Origin: Rhizobium sp. Q54
GTDB taxonomy: Bacteria; Bacteroidota; Bacteroidia; Flavobacteriales; Flavobacteriaceae
Reading direction: 5' to 3'
Assembly: GCA_943324395.2 (NCBI GenBank)
Contig: CALPLL020000115.1
Coordinates: forward strand, 1 to 6,043
DNA: 6,043 bases
Below the pieces are notes generated by a model. It saw nothing but the letters and a program-made list of their open reading frames with translations, had not been told where the DNA came from and searched no databases. Below are positions 1 through 6,043 of the stretch, piece by piece (position 1 is the first letter of the stretch; each line of letters opens with the position of its first letter). A program made the translations under genes and the position numbers.

Positions 1-1
1 G

Positions 2-784
2 TTTATGAAATATCCTAAAGAGAGTTTGCCAAAAAAACCAACCTCAGCAATTGCCGATAAAAAATATGGCTTTTTTCAATCTGATGTGGCCTTTTTTAAA
101 GAAGTTGCTTCAGAATTAGGGATGATTCCAAATAAATCAGGTAAAGATGTTGGTTTTGAAAGACACCCTTTGGCCTATTTAGTTGAAGCCGCTGATGATA
201 TTTGTTATACCATTATTGACTTTGAGGACGGGATCAACCTTGGTTTGGTTTCTGAAGATTATGCATTGGAATACCTAATTAATTTGGTTAAAGACAGTAT
301 TGACACTAATAAATACAACACTTTAACTTCTAAAGAAGATCGTATTAGTTATTTGCGCGCTATTGCTATTGGTAGTTTGATAAATGATGCTGTTAATGTA
401 TTTATTGAAAATGAAGAAGCAATTTTAAACGGAAAATTCCCTTATGCACTTACCGATAAAAGTAAATACAAAGCACAAATGGATGATATTATCAAATTGA
501 GTGTGAAAAATATTTATAAAAGCCGAGAAGTTATTGAAAAAGAATTGACGGGTTATCAGATAATAAATACACTTCTGGATAAATTTATTACTGCTTTCAA
601 TAATAATTATGAAGGAAAAGCGTCAAATTTTGATAGTTTAGTTATGCAATTGCTTCCCGAAAAATTCAGAGTTGAAAAAGACAATTTATATGATAGATTA
701 CTCCATATATGTCATTTTATTTCTTTGTTAACGGACGGAAATGCTTACATTTTATTTAATACAATTAATGCTTCAAAAAGTTAA
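2..784 (+). CDS. dgt: dGTP triphosphohydrolase (dGTPase), C-terminal part, 5' end outside window
   Basis: This enzyme hydrolyses dGTP to deoxyguanosine and triphosphate in the cytosol, affecting dNTP balance. About 260 C-terminal residues are present; the family is usually about 440-500, so the first H and HD metal ligands of the HD domain lie off the left edge. The open frame runs through the edge (TTT at 2-4), and the ATG at 5 corresponds to an internal Met in a KYPKES segment, so it is not the start. Numbered from that Met, the diagnostic E61-A-A-D64-D65 segment (185-199) carries the last Asp of the H..HD..D metal site. The family-typical KKYGFFQSD stretch precedes it, and the helical C-terminal region follows to the TAA at 782-784. 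No terminator hairpin follows. The next gene is 83 bp downstream on the same strand but seems to have its own promoter. Family assignment is strong; true dGTP specificity, as opposed to a dGTPase-like protein, is inferred. Confidence 0.9.
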   Translation, partial: FMKYPKESLPKKPTSAIADKKYGFFQSDVAFFKEVASELGMIPNKSGKDVGFERHPLAYLVEAADDICYTIIDFEDGINLGLVSEDYALEYLINLVKDSIDTNKYNTLTSKEDRISYLRAIAIGSLINDAVNVFIENEEAILNGKFPYALTDKSKYKAQMDDIIKLSVKNIYKSREVIEKELTGYQIINTLLDKFITAFNNNYEGKASNFDSLVMQLLPEKFRVEKDNLYDRLLHICHFISLLTDGNAYILFNTINASKS

Positions 785-810
785 ATTTAAAACTATTATG
801 TTTCTATTAT

Positions 811-840
811 TTGCATTAACAAATGATATTCTTATATTTA
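811..840 (+). promoter_or_regulatory. Candidate Bacteroidota-type promoter for the propeller gene
   Basis: A TTG at 811-813 (TTTG from 810) is followed after 19 bases by TATATTTA at 833-840. The second element matches the Bacteroidota -7 consensus TAnnTTTG at all but the last base, and the spacing is within the usual range for this sigma factor. Transcription would start around 844-846, giving a leader of roughly 22-24 nt before the ATG at 868. The leader is A/T-rich with no Shine-Dalgarno sequence, which is normal in this phylum. The assignment rests on pattern only. Confidence 0.5.
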
Positions 841-867
841 CGAACTTAAAAATTTCAAACTAACATT

Positions 868-927
868 ATGAAAAACAAACTACTTATTTCGATTTTCTCT
901 ATTTTGTTTATTGTGTCGGGGTATTCT
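868..927 (+). other. Sec signal peptide of the propeller protein
   Basis: Residues 1-20 have a basic n-region (MKNK), a hydrophobic core (LLISIFSILFIV) and a short polar c-region ending SGYS before Gln21. Cleavage between Ser20 and Gln21 is the likeliest site, as S/A-Q junctions are common in Bacteroidota exported proteins. There is no lipobox Cys, so this is not a lipoprotein. It would carry the protein across the inner membrane before T9SS export across the outer membrane. Confidence 0.88.
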
Positions 928-3900
928 CAAACAAAAAAAGAAAAAGAATCTAAAGGATTATCTGCCACAATTGAAAAAAACATAAAAGCCAAACCAAGTA
1001 AAAAAACACTCGAACTTAGAAAAAAATTGGCTTATTACCAAAGTCATAGCCCATTTTCAAAAACTGCTAACTTATCAAAAGAAGAAGTTGGTAAAAATGG
1101 AGTTCCCCCAAATAAATATTATGAAAGTGAGTGGGAATTAACTATGAATCCTGTTTTAGGAAGACCAACTCCTGAAAATATAGAGATAATTAGAAAAGAT
1201 TTATTAGAAGCAAGACAACGAATTCTTTCAACTGGAAGAGTCCCTGGTGACGCAGTAGATAACAGCTGGGTAGAAAGAGGGCCAACAAACGTAGGGGGAA
1301 GAACAAGAGCTATTATGTTTGATCCAAACGACCCAACTCGTGAAACTGTTTTTGCAGGTGGAGTAAGCGGTGGTTTATGGAAAAATACTGCTATTTCTAA
1401 TGCATCATCTACCTGGACAAGAGTGAATATTTCTGATAATCTAAATGTTTCTTGCCTTGCTTACGATCCAAATAATACCAATGTTTTTTATGTTGGAACC
1501 GGAGAATCTTGGACAACAGGTGACGCAGGTGGAGATGGAGTTTGGAAATCAATTAATGGAGGTACAACTTGGACCAAAGTTTTTGGTGGAATTTCTGGTT
1601 CTACAATTTTTACGACGGCCGCAAATTTAACAGTTAACAGCCCTACAAGTGTTGCGGGAGTATACCCATGTATTCCTAATACTGCTTTTGGAGTAGCAGT
1701 AACTACTCCAATCACAGCTAACATCGTATTAGTTAATGATGGTGCCTCTGTCCCAACTTCTCTTGGTTGTGCCGCTTCAGCAGTTGGGTCACTTATAGGA
1801 AAAATAGCCCTAATTAGAAGAGGTAGTTGTCCTTTTTCTGATAAAATAAAATTTGCCCAAGACGCAGGTGCAATTGCAGTTATAATGATGAATAATATTT
1901 CTGGACCACCTATTTCAATGGGAGGAACCGACGCTAATGCTCTTGCAACTACAATTCCTTCAATTATGATTACTATGACAGATGGAAATTTGATTGAAGC
2001 TGCTTTAGCCAGCGGAGTAGTTAACGTTACTTTAAACCCAAGTATTCCGGGAGCTGTGTCAGGTAATGTCGTTCCTGGAGCGCAACACATCAATAAAATT
2101 GCCATTAGAAATAACGCAGGGGTTTCTGAGGTATTTGTAGCGGTTGCGGATTCTTACTACGGTGATGCCAATGCTACAACCTATATGGGAGCTAACAATT
2201 ATGGAGTTTATAAAACTAATAATGGTGGAACTTCTTGGAATTTATTAAACCTACCTCTTACCCCGGCGGGCAACAAACATTGCCCTAACGATATAGAAAT
2301 TGGTGCCGATAATAAAATTTGGGTAGCTACGAAAACTAGTTTTTCTCGCGGCGACGGTGGTGGAAAAGTATTTTGTTCTGCTGATGGTGGAGCAACATTT
2401 ATCGATAAATATACCGTTACGGCAAATGGTGGTGGACAAAGAACAGAAATTGAAGCTTCAGCAACCAACCCAAACCTAATTTATGTTTTAGCTCAGTTAA
2501 GACAAGCTTCTGCAACACAGGGGATTGAAGTTCAAATAATTAAAACCACTGATGGATTTGCAACTACTACAATTCCTGCTTTACCAGCAGTAACTTTAAA
2601 CCCTGCTGCTAGAACTGATACTTATGGATTTACTGGTGCTCAAGCTTGGTACGATTTAGTAATTGAAGCGGATCCTAGTAACGATCAAATTTTATGTGTT
2701 GGAGGAATTGACTTGTTCCGATCTGCCGATGGTGCAACAACTTGGAATCAAATTTCAACATGGAATTCAGGATCATCGGTTCACTCTGACCACCATGCAA
2801 TTACTTTTAAACCAGGTAATACCAATTCTGTGGTTTTTGGAACTGATGGAGGCGTTTACTACTGCGGAAGTTTAACTACCGCTTCAGCAAATTCTGGAAT
2901 TGAAGCCAGAAACACTGGATTTAACGTAACTCAGTTTTATGCCGTTGGTGTTGCTCCAACCTCTACAGTTAGCGGTTTAACAAACGATCATTTTGTTGCT
3001 GGTGCACAGGATAATGGTTCCCAATATTTCTCTGGGGTAACCGGAACTTCTAGTAGTAGCACTAGAGTACAAGGTGGAGATGGAGGAATCAGTTTATTTG
3101 ATCAAGGTGCTGATAAGTACATGATTACCAATTATGTATGGAATCAAAGTATCTATTCTAGAACGACAACAGGAAGTTCAAAATTGTTAAATAGTGAAAG
3201 TACTGAAAACGGTGCATTCATTGCTCAAATGGCGTTGGATTCTACTAGAGATATATTGTATGCCGATTATGGAAATGCAACAGACGGTACATACGGAATT
3301 AGACGTTATACCAATACGAAACCTACTACTGCAACAGCTCCTGTTAAATCAACAATTACAAATGCTTTAATTACAACTTATGTAACCGCATTAACTGTTT
3401 CTAAACACGCTTCTTCCGGTACAGTTTTATTAGCTGGATTAAAAAATGGTAAATTGATACGATCGGCAAATGCAAATACAACTACAGTTGCCAGCGTAAC
3501 TTGGACAGATATTACTGGACCTGAATTTATAGGAAGTATTTCAGATGCAGAATTTGGAGCTTCAAATAATGATATTTTCGTAACTTTCCACAACTACAAT
3601 GTGGTAAATGTTTGGTACAGCTCTGATGGAGGAAATACTTGGGAAAACAAAGAAGGAAATCTACCTGATATGCCTGTTAAATGTATTTTACAAAACCCTT
3701 TGAAGCCAAACGAAGTGATTATTGGAACCGAACTTGGTGTTTGGTTCACTTCTACATTTGACACTGCTTCTCCAGTTTGGTATCAATCTTTCAACGGAAT
3801 GAGTAACGTAAAAGTTACCGATTTAGATTTAAGAAATGACGATTCCGTATATGCTTCTACTTATGGAAGAGGGGTTTTCTCTGGATTATTTACTTCTGCA

Positions 3901-4170
3901 ACATTGGCAAATGAAGATTTCTCCAACAAAAAAGGAGTTTCAATTTCTCCAAATCCTTCAAACGGAGTGTTTAATATCAACATCAGTCAATATTCTGGAA
4001 AAGTGAATATTCAAGTAGTTGATTTAAACGGAAGAGAAGTTTATACTGCTAAAAACGAATTGTTCAATTCAGAAAAAGCAATTGATTTAAAAGCAGTAGA
4101 ATCTGGAATTTATGTGCTCAGAGTTTCTGGAGAGGATTTAAATTATTCTCAAAAGATAATCAAAAACTAG
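868..4170 (+). CDS. Secreted Asp-box (BNR/sortilin-like) beta-propeller protein with inserted PA domain and T9SS type A sorting domain
   Basis: This is a large exported protein of 1100 residues with unknown ligand or substrate. Domains in order: signal peptide (1-20); Lys-rich and helical N-terminal segment (about 22-130); a propeller beginning at VERGPTNVGGRTRAI; a PA domain (about 252-392) in a loop after the first clear Asp-box; the rest of the propeller to about residue 1010; and a T9SS sorting domain (about 1022-1100). Clear Asp-boxes (S/T-x-N/D-x-G-x-T/S-W/F) lie at 228-235, 450-457, 504-511, 619-626 and 918-925. Degenerate ones lie near 172-183, 866-879 and 958-971. Other conserved-looking motifs are H639-S-D-H-H643, FGTDGGVYYC (657-666) and the closing YGRGVF. 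The start fits: the signal peptide begins at once and a promoter lies at a suitable distance. I see no peptidase or recognised glycosidase catalytic signature. GH74-like or sialidase-like activity, adhesion, or protein binding are all possible. Secretion is well supported; function is not. Confidence 0.92.
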   Translation: MKNKLLISIFSILFIVSGYSQTKKEKESKGLSATIEKNIKAKPSKKTLELRKKLAYYQSHSPFSKTANLSKEEVGKNGVPPNKYYESEWELTMNPVLGRPTPENIEIIRKDLLEARQRILSTGRVPGDAVDNSWVERGPTNVGGRTRAIMFDPNDPTRETVFAGGVSGGLWKNTAISNASSTWTRVNISDNLNVSCLAYDPNNTNVFYVGTGESWTTGDAGGDGVWKSINGGTTWTKVFGGISGSTIFTTAANLTVNSPTSVAGVYPCIPNTAFGVAVTTPITANIVLVNDGASVPTSLGCAASAVGSLIGKIALIRRGSCPFSDKIKFAQDAGAIAVIMMNNISGPPISMGGTDANALATTIPSIMITMTDGNLIEAALASGVVNVTLNPSIPGAVSGNVVPGAQHINKIAIRNNAGVSEVFVAVADSYYGDANATTYMGANNYGVYKTNNGGTSWNLLNLPLTPAGNKHCPNDIEIGADNKIWVATKTSFSRGDGGGKVFCSADGGATFIDKYTVTANGGGQRTEIEASATNPNLIYVLAQLRQASATQGIEVQIIKTTDGFATTTIPALPAVTLNPAARTDTYGFTGAQAWYDLVIEADPSNDQILCVGGIDLFRSADGATTWNQISTWNSGSSVHSDHHAITFKPGNTNSVVFGTDGGVYYCGSLTTASANSGIEARNTGFNVTQFYAVGVAPTSTVSGLTNDHFVAGAQDNGSQYFSGVTGTSSSSTRVQGGDGGISLFDQGADKYMITNYVWNQSIYSRTTTGSSKLLNSESTENGAFIAQMALDSTRDILYADYGNATDGTYGIRRYTNTKPTTATAPVKSTITNALITTYVTALTVSKHASSGTVLLAGLKNGKLIRSANANTTTVASVTWTDITGPEFIGSISDAEFGASNNDIFVTFHNYNVVNVWYSSDGGNTWENKEGNLPDMPVKCILQNPLKPNEVIIGTELGVWFTSTFDTASPVWYQSFNGMSNVKVTDLDLRNDDSVYASTYGRGVFSGLFTSATLANEDFSNKKGVSISPNPSNGVFNINISQYSGKVNIQVVDLNGREVYTAKNELFNSEKAIDLKAVESGIYVLRVSGEDLNYSQKIIKN
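1618..2043 (+). other. Protease-associated (PA) domain inserted in the propeller
   Basis: Residues about 252-392 match the PA fold pattern. They contain G311-KIALIRRG-S-C321-PFSDK, then the helix KFAQDAGAIAVIMMNN (328-343), a Gly-rich loop (GGTDANA), IPSIMIT and a closing strand VNVTLNP. C301 and C321 are placed to form a disulfide; C268 is a third Cys. PA domains usually occur as insertions or appendages in subtilisin-like, M28 and M36 peptidases and sorting receptors, where they help bind substrate or ligand. Here the domain sits between Asp-box 1 (ending W235) and the next propeller strand (INKIAIRN), with no peptidase domain in the same chain. Confidence 0.85.
3931..4167 (+). other. T9SS type A C-terminal sorting domain
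   Basis: Residues about 1022-1100 form a small beta-sandwich-type sorting signal. The hallmarks are SISPNPSNG (1025-1033), VDLNGREVY (1051-1059), the ESGIYVLRV strand (1078-1086) and a C-terminal KIIKN. In Bacteroidota this domain directs passage through the type IX outer-membrane translocon and is normally removed by the PorU sortase, often with attachment of the cargo to the cell surface. It is the strongest evidence that the organism has T9SS and that this protein ends up outside the cell. Confidence 0.93.
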
Positions 4171-4187
4171 TATATAATAGTTTTATT

Positions 4188-4222
4188 AAAAATCCAATCA
4201 TGAAAATGGTTGGATTTTTTTT
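4188..4222. terminator. Rho-independent terminator shared by two convergent genes
   Basis: A 14-bp stem pairs 4188-4201 with 4206-4219, closing on a GAAA tetraloop at 4202-4205. All pairs are Watson-Crick except one T-G wobble. On the plus strand the T-tract runs 4215-4222 (eight Ts), a strong terminator for the propeller gene whose TAG ends at 4170. On the minus strand the same hairpin is followed by five Ts (complement of 4188-4192), so it can also terminate dxs, probably less efficiently. The dxs stop codon (4221-4223) overlaps the end of the plus-strand T-tract. Confidence 0.88.
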
Positions 4223-5984
4223 ATGATAAAATTGAAATTATACTTTCCAAATCCATTTTACAATATCGATGTAATTCCTCAATAGTTCCCTGTTCGATAA
4301 ATTCATCTGGAATTCCCAAATTTAGAAATGGGTTGGAATAGTTGTTTTGTGATGCAAATTCTAAAATGGAACTTCCAAAACCGCCTTTTATTACTCCATC
4401 TTCAATAGTGATTATTCTTTCGAATTGATTGAAAATACTATGTAATGTGATTTCGTCAAGTGGTTTTACAAATGCAAAATCATAGTGAGCAATCGTTTCT
4501 GGATTGTTTAGTTTAGCTAATGCCAATGTAACTGTGTTTCCTATTGGTCCATTGGATAAAACTGCGGTAATCGTTCCTTCTTTTAAATAATTAGCTTTGC
4601 CAATTTCCAATTTTTTATATGGCTTTTGCCAATTCACAATTTGCCCTCGACCTCTTGGGTAACGAATTGCAATAGGGTGATTCATGCCCAATTGGGCAGT
4701 ATATAAAATATTCCGAAGAGCAATTTCGTTCATCGGCGAATACACAATCAAGTTGGGAATACATCGCAAATAAGCCAAATCGAAAACACCATGATGTGTA
4801 GCGCCATCTTCGCCAACCAACCCCGCTCTGTCCAAACAGAAAATTACTGGAAGATTTTGCAAAGCAACATCGTGAATAACTTGATCGTAAGCGCGTTGTA
4901 AAAAAGTAGAATAGATGTTACAAAAAACAATCATCCCTTGTGTAGCCATTCCTGCGGCTAAAGTTACCGCGTGCTGTTCGGCAATTCCAACATCAAAAGC
5001 ACGTTTTGGAAACTCATCCATCATGAATTTAAGGGAACTTCCCGAAGGCATTGCAGGTGTAATTCCAATTATTTTTTCATTGGCTTTAGCCAAATCTAAT
5101 AGTGTTAATCCAAATACGTCTTGGTATTTTGGGGGTAAATGCTGCTCCGATTTTAGAATGATATCTCCCGTAATTTTATCAAATTTCCCAGGGGCGTGGT
5201 ATTGCACTTGGTTGTCTTCGGCTTGTTGAAGTCCTTTCCCTTTTGTAGTAATAATGTGAAGGAATTTTGGTCCTTTTATTTTTTGTAATCGTTTTAATTC
5301 TCTCAGAACTGCATAAATATCGTTTCCATCAATTGGACCAGAATAATCAAAATTTAGGGATTTGATCATGTTGTTTTCCCTTGGATTTTTCCCTTCTTTA
5401 ACGGCAGTCAAATAGTTTTTTAGAGCGCCAACACTTGGATCAATTCCAATGGCGTTATCGTTCAGAATCACTAATAAATTGGCATCGGTAACTCCGGCGT
5501 GATTCAATCCTTCAAACGCCATCCCGGAAGCTATAGAGGCGTCGCCGATTACAGCAATATGTTGTTTGTTCAAATCACCTTTCAAATTGGAAGCAATTGC
5601 CATTCCTAGAGCAGCTGATATTGAAGTTGACGAATGGCCAACACCGAAAGTATCAAAATTGCTTTCACTGCGTTTTGGAAATCCTGAAATCCCGTTCAGT
5701 TGTCGGTTGGTGTGAAAATTTTCTCTTCTACCGGTAAGGATTTTATGCCCATAGGCTTGATGTCCCACGTCCCAAACCAACAAATCATTTGGAGTATCGA
5801 AAACAAAATGTAGGGCAATAGTTAATTCTATAACGCCCAAACTTGCTCCCAAATGCCCTTCTTTTACGGCAACAATATCAATAATAAAATCGCGCAACTC
5901 TTGAGCCAATTGAGGAAGTTGCCCTTCGTCAAGAAGCCGTAAATCGGATGGAGAATTGATATTTGAAAGTAAATTGTTAGACAT
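4221..5984 (-). CDS. dxs: 1-deoxy-D-xylulose-5-phosphate synthase
   Basis: This cytosolic, ThDP- and Mg-dependent enzyme condenses pyruvate with glyceraldehyde 3-phosphate to form DXP, the entry step of the MEP isoprenoid pathway and a precursor source for thiamine and pyridoxal phosphate. All three DXS domains are present in 587 residues. The N-terminal ThDP domain has H44 (GHLGASLG), H75 (WDVGHQAYGHK) and the Mg/ThDP motif G147-D148-A149 to N175. The central pyrimidine-binding domain has H263 (YHAP), the activating Glu E336 in IAEQHAVTLAAG, R364 in YSTFLQRAYDQ, and D393 and H397 in GEDGATHHG. R441 (RYPRG) also fits the phosphate-binding site. The C-terminal transketolase domain begins near 455, with FVKPLDE at 505-511. 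The chain is about 30 residues shorter than E. coli Dxs (620), largely by shorter loops, with no catalytic loss seen. The ATG at 5984 fits because family homology (INSPSDLRLL) begins within ten residues. It converges on the propeller gene and appears to be monocistronic within the window. Confidence 0.97.
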   Translation of the reverse strand: MSNNLLSNINSPSDLRLLDEGQLPQLAQELRDFIIDIVAVKEGHLGASLGVIELTIALHFVFDTPNDLLVWDVGHQAYGHKILTGRRENFHTNRQLNGISGFPKRSESNFDTFGVGHSSTSISAALGMAIASNLKGDLNKQHIAVIGDASIASGMAFEGLNHAGVTDANLLVILNDNAIGIDPSVGALKNYLTAVKEGKNPRENNMIKSLNFDYSGPIDGNDIYAVLRELKRLQKIKGPKFLHIITTKGKGLQQAEDNQVQYHAPGKFDKITGDIILKSEQHLPPKYQDVFGLTLLDLAKANEKIIGITPAMPSGSSLKFMMDEFPKRAFDVGIAEQHAVTLAAGMATQGMIVFCNIYSTFLQRAYDQVIHDVALQNLPVIFCLDRAGLVGEDGATHHGVFDLAYLRCIPNLIVYSPMNEIALRNILYTAQLGMNHPIAIRYPRGRGQIVNWQKPYKKLEIGKANYLKEGTITAVLSNGPIGNTVTLALAKLNNPETIAHYDFAFVKPLDEITLHSIFNQFERIITIEDGVIKGGFGSSILEFASQNNYSNPFLNLGIPDEFIEQGTIEELHRYCKMDLESIISILS

Positions 5985-5988
5985 AATG

Positions 5989-6020
5989 CAAATGTACGAT
6001 TTGAAATTGTATTTTTACAA
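5989..6020 (-). promoter_or_regulatory. Candidate Bacteroidota-type promoter for dxs, very close to the start codon
   Basis: Read on the minus strand, TTG (complement of 6018-6020) is followed after 21 bases by TACATTTG (complement of 5989-5996), a perfect match to TAnnTTTG. Only four bases (CATT) separate this element from the ATG, so the transcript would begin at or within a few bases of the start codon. There is no Shine-Dalgarno sequence. The match is good, but the site is too close to the start for a normal leader, so another promoter beyond the right edge remains possible. Confidence 0.5.
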
Positions 6021-6021
6021 T
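6006..6021. repeat. Short inverted repeat over the dxs -33 element
   Basis: ATTGTA at 6006-6011 and TACAAT at 6016-6021 form a perfect 6-bp inverted repeat with a 4-base TTTT spacer. It covers the proposed -33 TTG and part of the spacer of the dxs promoter. The size and position suit a small dimeric regulator's operator, but AT-rich DNA produces such repeats by chance, so a regulatory role is only a suggestion. Confidence 0.3.
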
Positions 6022-6043
6022 CGATAAAAAGTTGTTTCTCAAA

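Noticed and set aside
5..7. ATG at 5 as the start of a complete 259-residue gene
   Set aside because: The frame stays open to the window edge, and the following residues match the middle of the dGTPase family, with half the HD metal site missing. The gene is cut by the window, not short.
781..790. TTAAATTTAA palindrome overlapping the dgt stop region, considered as a terminator or operator
   Set aside because: It contains only A and T, has no loop or T-tract, and such palindromes are common by chance in this base composition.
1488..2105. Long open frame of 205 codons on the minus strand inside the propeller gene
   Set aside because: It lies antisense to the PA domain coding region, which has strong family support. 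Its translation is a hydrophobic, Pro/Ala/Ile-rich shadow with no recognisable domain, promoter or start context.
2208..2468. Two overlapping minus-strand open frames (86 and 62 codons)
   Set aside because: Both are antisense to well-supported Asp-box coding sequence in different frames; they are chance openings in Gly/Thr/Asn-rich coding DNA.
3378..3593. Minus-strand open frame of 71 codons antisense to the propeller gene
   Set aside because: It overlaps confident coding sequence and shows no independent signals.
868..4170. Calling the large protein a sialidase, xyloglucanase (GH74) or peptidase
   Set aside because: Asp-boxes and a PA domain show fold and context only. I could not see the catalytic residue set of any of these families, so no enzyme name is given.
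4915..5229. Plus-strand open frame of 104 codons inside dxs
   Set aside because: It is antisense to the most conserved part of DXS (the E336 region), and its translation resembles no known family.

Overview
The window reads as ordinary chromosome of a low-GC Bacteroidota bacterium, most likely a Flavobacterium or close relative. Three things point there: promoter-like sites of the Bacteroidota TTG / TAnnTTTG type, no Shine-Dalgarno sequences before the starts, and a secreted protein ending in a type IX secretion (T9SS) type A sorting domain. The 1-deoxyxylulose-5-phosphate synthase also has the short, GDA-bearing form that I associate with flavobacteria. The genus call is inference from these traits, not from a search.

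Layout. Positions 2-784 (+) hold the C-terminal part of a dGTP triphosphohydrolase (dgt), cut by the left edge. An 83-bp gap holds a plausible promoter and leads into a large gene at 868-4170 (+). Its 1100-residue product is a secreted Asp-box (BNR/sortilin-like) beta-propeller with a protease-associated (PA) domain inserted early in the propeller and a T9SS sorting domain at the end. A strong hairpin terminator at 4188-4222 separates it from the convergent dxs gene at 4221-5984 (-). The dxs stop codon lies partly inside the terminator's T-tract. Upstream of dxs, at the right edge, is a perfect TAnnTTTG element so close to the ATG that a leaderless or nearly leaderless transcript is predicted. 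No gene-free stretch exceeds 300 bases.

The genes do not form one pathway. dgt acts in dNTP balance, dxs starts the MEP isoprenoid pathway, and the large protein is exported to the cell surface or medium. I see no mobile element, CRISPR array, defence system, tRNA or rRNA. The most interesting object is the PA-inserted propeller protein, whose substrate or ligand cannot be read from the sequence. The dxs promoter arrangement comes next. I found no clear evidence of an undescribed multi-gene system.
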